A stretch of DNA of 64,000 nucleotides, taken from JAGVVZ01 sp964372465 (GTDB taxonomy: Archaea; Aenigmatarchaeota; Aenigmatarchaeia; CG10238-14). Below, piece by piece: positions 59,591-64,000 of the stretch. A program made the translations under genes and the position numbers. Below the pieces are notes generated by a model. It did not search any database, was not told where the DNA came from, and worked only from the letters and a program-made list of their open reading frames with translations. Each line of letters starts with the position of its first letter. Position 1 is the first letter of the stretch. The stretch lies in assembly GCA_964372465.1 (NCBI GenBank), contig CAYJRA010000001.1, positions 1 to 64,000 of the forward strand. The letters run 5' to 3'.

Positions 59591-60592
59591 TCAAAACAAA
59601 ACTAGAAGCAGACAAGAAAAAATTATTTCAATTAACATCAAAGATAAAGTAATTTGCTTTTCTGTGAAACTACCTAAATTCATTACTATATGGGTAAGAG
59701 AATATACATTTTTACCATAAGGTGCTTCAAGCTTGCCGTCATTTTTTAATTTTCCCAAACATTGAGCTTTGAATCTGGATCTTAATTTTAAGAAAAATTC
59801 TAAGATAAATGGCATCATAACTATCATTCCGGCTTTTTCCATATTTCCGATTATTATTCCAGATGCAACGACAGATCCTAGTCCATAAGTTAAACTATCC
59901 CCGGCAAGGATTTTAGCTGGAATCCAGTTATATTTTAGAAAACCCAAAATGGCACCTGCTGCCGTAAAAAATATAGCTGCAGAAATTGTCTCACCGTGCT
60001 TCAATGCAAATAACCCTAAAGATAAACAATATATCAAACCCATACCGCCTTCTGATCCATTAAAACCACCTAGCATATTAACTGAGTTTGCAACAAAAAC
60101 GACACCCAAAGGAACTAATATGAGAGGATAAAATATACCAAAGTTTACCGATCCTATGAATGGAAGTGTTAATGAACTAAATCCAGCTTTAACGGCCATG
60201 AGTGGTATAGCCGCAAAAAATGTTAGCATGGGTTTTTGCCATTGTTTTAAGCCTTTTCTGATCTTACCTTTACCTTCTACTATATTGCTAGAATTAAGAT
60301 CATCAAAAAATCCGATGATTGAAATTAACAAAATGGTTAGGATCGCACCAAAAAGATCTATAATTTTTGTTTGGTCGTTTAAAATAAATGTTTTAAACCC
60401 TATGAAAAACATTAATCCTAATATCAAAGATAAAACAACTGGTATACCACCACTATTAGCTAATAGCGGCCTGTTTTTTTTATGAAGATCAAATGCAACT
60501 ATATTATTATTTTTGAAAAATTCTATTAGATATTTTGTTAACATCAAGGACGTTATTAATGATATTAGAAATGAAACAACAAGTATGACCAT
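59591..60592 (-). CDS. Alg7/DPAGT1-like polyprenyl-phosphate GlcNAc-1-phosphate transferase
   Basis: A 333-residue membrane enzyme with about ten helices. Cytoplasmic-loop motifs are GFFDDLNSSN (the DD motif), NSVNMLGGFNGSEGGMGLIY (the NxxNxxDG-like motif, here with GF), and LEAPYGKNVYSL near the end. It starts lipid-linked glycan assembly by moving a sugar-1-phosphate from UDP-GlcNAc-like donor to dolichyl phosphate. It is the first enzymatic step expected before the Alg13/14 pair. Family placement is good; the exact sugar is inferred. Confidence 0.9.
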   Translation of the reverse strand: MVILVVSFLISLITSLMLTKYLIEFFKNNNIVAFDLHKKNRPLLANSGGIPVVLSLILGLMFFIGFKTFILNDQTKIIDLFGAILTILLISIIGFFDDLNSSNIVEGKGKIRKGLKQWQKPMLTFFAAIPLMAVKAGFSSLTLPFIGSVNFGIFYPLILVPLGVVFVANSVNMLGGFNGSEGGMGLIYCLSLGLFALKHGETISAAIFFTAAGAILGFLKYNWIPAKILAGDSLTYGLGSVVASGIIIGNMEKAGMIVMMPFILEFFLKLRSRFKAQCLGKLKNDGKLEAPYGKNVYSLTHIVMNLGSFTEKQITLSLMLIEIIFSCLLLVLF

Positions 60593-60624
60593 ATTACCAT
60601 TTCATAATATGGAAAACAATCTAT

Positions 60625-60945
60625 TTATTCACTTTTTAGTTTCATTATCGCTTCTACTACGTCTCCTTTTGTCTCTTCCAATGCTTTTTTGACTTTGATT
60701 TCATCTCTGACTCCAGTTTGCTCTATTACTAAGTTTACATCATCTTGAGAAAATTGTGCAGTAGTCTCGCCAGAAACTTGATATACAATTTGCCCTTTCA
60801 TCGAAGTTTTTACAACTTGAGGGTTGTTGATTACTATATCACCGTCAGTAGCTTTTATTATTACTTGGGACGCGCTAATATTTTCCATTGACATACCAAG
60901 TTGTTTGAGTGTTTGCTCCAATTTTTTAGGGTCTATTCCGGGCAT
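60625..60945 (-). CDS. nac: Nascent polypeptide-associated complex protein (NAC)
   Basis: A 106-residue archaeal NAC: the beta-barrel part LGMSMENISASQVIIKATDG, DIVINNPQVVKTSMKGQIVY with VSGE and a C-terminal UBA domain DVNLVIEQTGVRDEIKVKKA. It binds emerging chains at the ribosome exit as a homodimer. ATG 60945 (MPGID) sits behind a TATA box (about 60974-60984, TTTATAAA on the minus strand). Confidence 0.95.
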   Translation of the reverse strand: MPGIDPKKLEQTLKQLGMSMENISASQVIIKATDGDIVINNPQVVKTSMKGQIVYQVSGETTAQFSQDDVNLVIEQTGVRDEIKVKKALEETKGDVVEAIMKLKSE

Positions 60946-61073
60946 CATGAGAACAAATTAGGTATCAAACTTTATAAACTTAAAGTATCTTATTCGTTAT
61001 TTCCGACAAGTGAAAAACAAGTAGAGAAAGGTTTTTATTCAAAAAAATAAAATAATACTTAATAGGTGAGGTA

Positions 61074-61421
61074 ATGGTAAAGGAAGCAAAATATGGTGAG
61101 TGGGCTTTCCTCGCTGGTGTGTTATTAGCAGTTGTATTAGGTTTAGTTTCAGGTGTTGGTTATCCATTACCAGACTATGTCCTAACAATTTTAGTGTTGC
61201 TAGGTTTAGTTGTTGGCGTAATGAATATAACATCAAAAGAAACGCACTCTTTCCTATTGGCCGCTTTAGTGTTGCTGACATCAAAATCAGCGGGTTTAGA
61301 ATCCCTTCCATTTGTAGGAAGTTATTTGGATTTAGTTTTAACGTATGCGGCGGTTTTCGTTGCACCAGCGTCTTTAGTTATAGCCCTTAAAACAATCAAG
61401 GAATTAGCCGCGGGAAAATAA
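61074..61421 (+). CDS. Small four-helix membrane protein (115 aa)
   Basis: A 115-residue protein with four predicted helices (AFLAGVLLAVVLGLVSGVGY; VLTILVLLGLVVGVMNITSK; FLLAALVLLTSKSAGLESLP; TYAAVFVAPASLVIALKTI). The codon use and GC are higher than in most neighbours. GGTGAGG ribosome binding site at about 61064-61070. No family recognised with certainty. It is followed by the TctA-like gene after 41 bases. Confidence 0.7.
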   Translation: MVKEAKYGEWAFLAGVLLAVVLGLVSGVGYPLPDYVLTILVLLGLVVGVMNITSKETHSFLLAALVLLTSKSAGLESLPFVGSYLDLVLTYAAVFVAPASLVIALKTIKELAAGK

Positions 61422-61462
61422 GTCAATTTTTTATTATTTTATTTTGATATTTTTTTAAATTA

Positions 61463-62692
61463 ATGTTAGATATAATACTGTTTTGTTTTTTTGGAGTAAT
61501 TATAGGTAGTTTGGCTGGATTACTGCCAGGAATGCATCCAAATCAAATATATGTAATATTAATATCTTTGTTACCACTTCTTAGTTTTTTATCAAATCAG
61601 AATCTAATCGCCTTTATATTGTCTGTTTCTGTTTCCAACATAATATTAAATTACATACCAACGATTTTCTTTTCAATTCCTGATTCCAACACAATCATAA
61701 ATGTTTTACCGGGCCATAAGATGGTATTAGAAGGTAAAGGTTTAGAAGCATTATATATAAGCCTTATATCTGGGATTTTAACGATGCTGATCTCAGTTCT
61801 ATTGTTACCTATTTTTTTAATTGTGATACCATTACTGCATAAAACTGTGTATAGCTATATTCATTTTTTATTGATTGGGTTAGTTTTTATAATGGCCTTC
61901 TTTGAAAGGGGTAATAAAAAATTTTTATTTATTTTAGTTTTCTTTATTTCCGGCTTTTGGGGGTTGGTAACTCTAAACTCACCTTTAATAAGGTCTGAAA
62001 ATGTCCTATTCCCATCTTTAACAGGAATGTTTGGCGTTGCTGGGTTAATAATAGGTAGTTCAAACCTGAAACAATTACCAGCCCAAACTTTTGCAATAGA
62101 CATAAATAAAAAAGAGTTTGTTAAAATTGTTTTATCTGCTGTAATAGCTGGGCTGTTGATTGGAGTGCTCCCTGGAGCAGGTGAAAGTCAAGCTGGTGTA
62201 TTGGTATCACACACGATCAAATTGTCAGATAGAGAGTTTTTAGGTACATTGGCCGGAATAAATGTATCGAACTTGTTGTTTTCTGTCGTATCGTTATTTA
62301 GTTTAGACAAAATCAGAAGCGGCACTGCTTCAGCGATCAATGAGGTTGTTTATAATTTTGATGCAAAGTTGCTCATATTCTCTGCCGGGGTTTTTATTTT
62401 TTCTAGTTCAATATCAATACTGATCGCCTGGTTTCTGGGAAAAAAACTGCTTAAATGGATAAGTCAAATCAATTATAACTTGGTTTCAAAAATCATAATA
62501 TTATTCACGTGCATTTCTGTTATTTTAATTACTGGCTTTATGGGATTTTCAATTTTGATAATTTCTATTTTCATAGGTTTCCTACCAATTTTATTTAAAA
62601 TTAAAAGAACTAGTAATATGGGATATCTGATGCTTCCGACCATAATATATTTTTCTGGGCTCAGTAACGTGATAAATTATCTATTTTTGTAA
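61463..62692 (+). CDS. TctA/DUF112-like multi-pass membrane protein
   Basis: A 409-residue protein with ten or more helices and two similar halves, each starting with a glycine-rich motif: GVIIGSLAGLLPGMHPNQIY and VIAGLLIGVLPGAGESQAGV. The inverted or tandem motif pair GLLPGxHP and GxLPGAG is the mark of the TctA tricarboxylate-transporter permease family; archaeal members without TctB/TctC partners may be stand-alone. Substrate unknown. Confidence 0.75.
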   Translation: MLDIILFCFFGVIIGSLAGLLPGMHPNQIYVILISLLPLLSFLSNQNLIAFILSVSVSNIILNYIPTIFFSIPDSNTIINVLPGHKMVLEGKGLEALYISLISGILTMLISVLLLPIFLIVIPLLHKTVYSYIHFLLIGLVFIMAFFERGNKKFLFILVFFISGFWGLVTLNSPLIRSENVLFPSLTGMFGVAGLIIGSSNLKQLPAQTFAIDINKKEFVKIVLSAVIAGLLIGVLPGAGESQAGVLVSHTIKLSDREFLGTLAGINVSNLLFSVVSLFSLDKIRSGTASAINEVVYNFDAKLLIFSAGVFIFSSSISILIAWFLGKKLLKWISQINYNLVSKIIILFTCISVILITGFMGFSILIISIFIGFLPILFKIKRTSNMGYLMLPTIIYFSGLSNVINYLFL

Positions 62693-62812
62693 CAATTCAG
62701 TCGCTTTTCGTATGGAGATGACCCCCTTATTTCCTGTGGAAAATCAACGTTTTCTTATTAAAAATTATGCAAATTGTATAGTCTCCTTCATTTCTCATGG
62801 AAAGCCAATAAA

Positions 62813-64000
62813 TCACACCGGATTATAAAATTCCGATCTTTTTTCACCATCATAAAATAGTAACTGACTGCTACATAGATTGCATTTTATAGAAAGTGGA
62901 ACTCTTCTAAAAACAGTATTACACCCTTTACAGATGACGCCATCAATACTCGTTAGAAACTTTTCATACCCATTCTCACTATTCGGTTCATTTTTAATAA
63001 TATCAAAAAGACCCATTTGTTTGCCTATACCCATTAATTCTGACTTGTTCACATTTAGTGACTCGAAAACTCTTTCTAGAGGGGGTAGTAATTGGCTCTC
63101 TATGTAATATTTGGAATCCACTTTTATACCAAGATTTTTGGCATATTCCGGGTCTTCAGCCCTTTTTGAAATCATACCGGTACCCTGAACTATAACAAAC
63201 CCCACTCTATCACCAATACCAGGTGCTGTGATAATGTTCCTTTTTCTCATTTTTTTTACTAGTTCTACATGAGGTTGAACTCCTTTATATGTTTTAAGTG
63301 ATTTGGAAATGCTTTTTGTTATTACAAGTTTGTTAATATCCATTTTACCTGTTTTTATTTGATCTATTTTGTCCCTTACTAATTTTAATGCTTTGCTTGT
63401 ATTTTGCTCTTTCAAAATAGTGTTTAGAACTTCTTGGAGGATTTCTGAAACTAAGCTACACCAGTCTCTTCTAACTGTTTCTATTCCCTTCGTCACTATT
63501 GATTCGTCATATCCTGATGCTAATGGCTCAAAATTCCAGCCCGCATATCTTTTTTTATTTAAAATAAGTAGTGTCTTAAAAACGCTCTCGATTTTTATTT
63601 TTAAAACACCTCCCAGCTCTTTATTAACAATTTGCGATAATTCCTCTCCTATTTTAAACGCTTTATCAACTTCTGTTGTCTTTGTTTTAACCATAACAGA
63701 ATCCGTGTCTGCATAGATTACTGTGTATTCTTTTGATGTTTCTATTATTAATTTTGTTTTACCTATCATATCCCTACCAACACCTGTTATGGTGTTTGCT
63801 ATATCAATAACATATAATCTTGCCCGTATGTAACCAGAATATCCGTAAAAGGCATTAGCAATTGTCTTAAAAGCGTATTGTTTTGCGTAAAGATATCTTC
63901 TTTTATCTTCCGATTTTGCATTCTTCATTTCAACTTTTAGTTTATCTCTCGTAGAGATCAAATATTCTAATATTTCTGGTATAATTCCTTTTCTGACTTT
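62813..64000 (-). CDS. polB: Family B DNA polymerase, C-terminal part (truncated by window edge)
   Basis: The 3' portion of a PolB gene, cut by the window end; about 395 residues are visible. Starting from KVRKGIIPEILEYL at the edge, it contains motif B (LYAKQYAFKTIANAFYGYSG), motif C YADTDSV, the KKRYAGW motif, the thumb region and a C-terminal zinc-binding pair (ICKGCNTVFRRVPLSIKCNL, followed by CSSQ). The tail EKRSEFYNPV shows no obvious PCNA-binding box. The metal-binding aspartates of motif C are intact. It is the replicative polymerase type of archaea (PolB), but no paralogue can be compared here. Confidence 0.95.
   Translation of the reverse strand, partial: KVRKGIIPEILEYLISTRDKLKVEMKNAKSEDKRRYLYAKQYAFKTIANAFYGYSGYIRARLYVIDIANTITGVGRDMIGKTKLIIETSKEYTVIYADTDSVMVKTKTTEVDKAFKIGEELSQIVNKELGGVLKIKIESVFKTLLILNKKRYAGWNFEPLASGYDESIVTKGIETVRRDWCSLVSEILQEVLNTILKEQNTSKALKLVRDKIDQIKTGKMDINKLVITKSISKSLKTYKGVQPHVELVKKMRKRNIITAPGIGDRVGFVIVQGTGMISKRAEDPEYAKNLGIKVDSKYYIESQLLPPLERVFESLNVNKSELMGIGKQMGLFDIIKNEPNSENGYEKFLTSIDGVICKGCNTVFRRVPLSIKCNLCSSQLLFYDGEKRSEFYNPV

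Noticed and set aside
29615..60592. Glycan island as a mobile element or recent transfer
   Set aside because: No integrase, transposase, terminal repeats or tRNA attachment site flank it; AT-richness alone is weak evidence.
62693..62812. Possible box C/D guide RNA between the TctA-like gene and polB (an ATGAAGGA-like C box and CTGA on the minus strand)
   Set aside because: Boxes are too far apart and the C box does not match RUGAUGA; no kink-turn fold could be drawn. The two similar TTTC...TGGAAA stretches are short and AT-rich.

Overview
The window is archaeal, AT-rich chromosomal DNA. It carries archaeal/eukaryotic-type information genes (RadA, RPA, a histone, family B DNA polymerase, RpoD, eL24, eS28, L7Ae, eS1, Pelota, NAC, Elp3, class I CCA enzyme, tRNA-splicing endonuclease). 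TATA boxes lie about 25 bases before many start codons, so transcripts are leaderless or short-leadered, and tRNA genes contain BHB-type introns. The compact, overlapping layout, small proteins and AglB-type N-glycosylation set suggest a DPANN-like lineage, but the phylum cannot be fixed from the sequence alone. No CRISPR array, insertion sequence, prophage or rRNA was seen.

Left part (1-11 kb): a ribbon-helix-helix protein, a frameshifted LAGLIDADG endonuclease abutting an intron-containing tRNA-Gln(UUG), then a tRNA-modification block (Trm9-like methyltransferase, TtuA/Ncs6 thiolase, Elp3) followed by the CCA-adding enzyme. A membrane-anchored HTH regulator, an exported protein, GluRS and a secreted FG-GAP protein come next. 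From 10.7 to 18 kb come ribosomal clusters (L7Ae-eS28-eL24; uS13-uS4-uS11-RpoD; uS15-eS1), a His-rich protein divergent from an ArsR-type regulator over a 24-bp dyad, and a site-2 protease.

Five of the six tRNA genes (Gln, Ala, two Leu, Phe; not Val) contain one or two introns, eight in all. Several sit at non-canonical positions (D-arm, 27/28, 29/30, 30/31, 53/54). Five of the eight fold into a bulge-helix-bulge with a full 4-bp central helix. The tRNA-splicing endonuclease gene lies just downstream of tRNA-Phe. This is the most striking feature of the window.

Middle part (19-29.5 kb): archaemetzincin, EndA, a transglutaminase-like protein, Pelota, cell-envelope proteins, and a DNA-maintenance run on the minus strand (EndoQ, HAD hydrolase, RadA, RPA, histone).

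Right part (29.6-60.6 kb): a surface-glycan and N-glycosylation island of about 28 genes. It holds the oligosaccharyltransferase AglB, a Wzx-type flippase, an Alg7-like phosphoglycosyltransferase, a split Alg13/Alg14 pair, many GT2 and GT4 glycosyltransferases, four GT39-like membrane transferases, small methyltransferases, two radical-SAM enzymes, an FAD oxidoreductase with a DUF362 protein, and UDP-glucose dehydrogenase with a UDP-xylose-synthase-like enzyme. A plausible flow is Alg7-like and Alg13/14 building the lipid-linked core, GT2/GT4 and polyprenyl-phosphate-sugar-dependent GT39 enzymes extending it, the flippase turning it over and AglB moving it to protein. The end of the window has NAC, two membrane proteins and the 3' part of polB.
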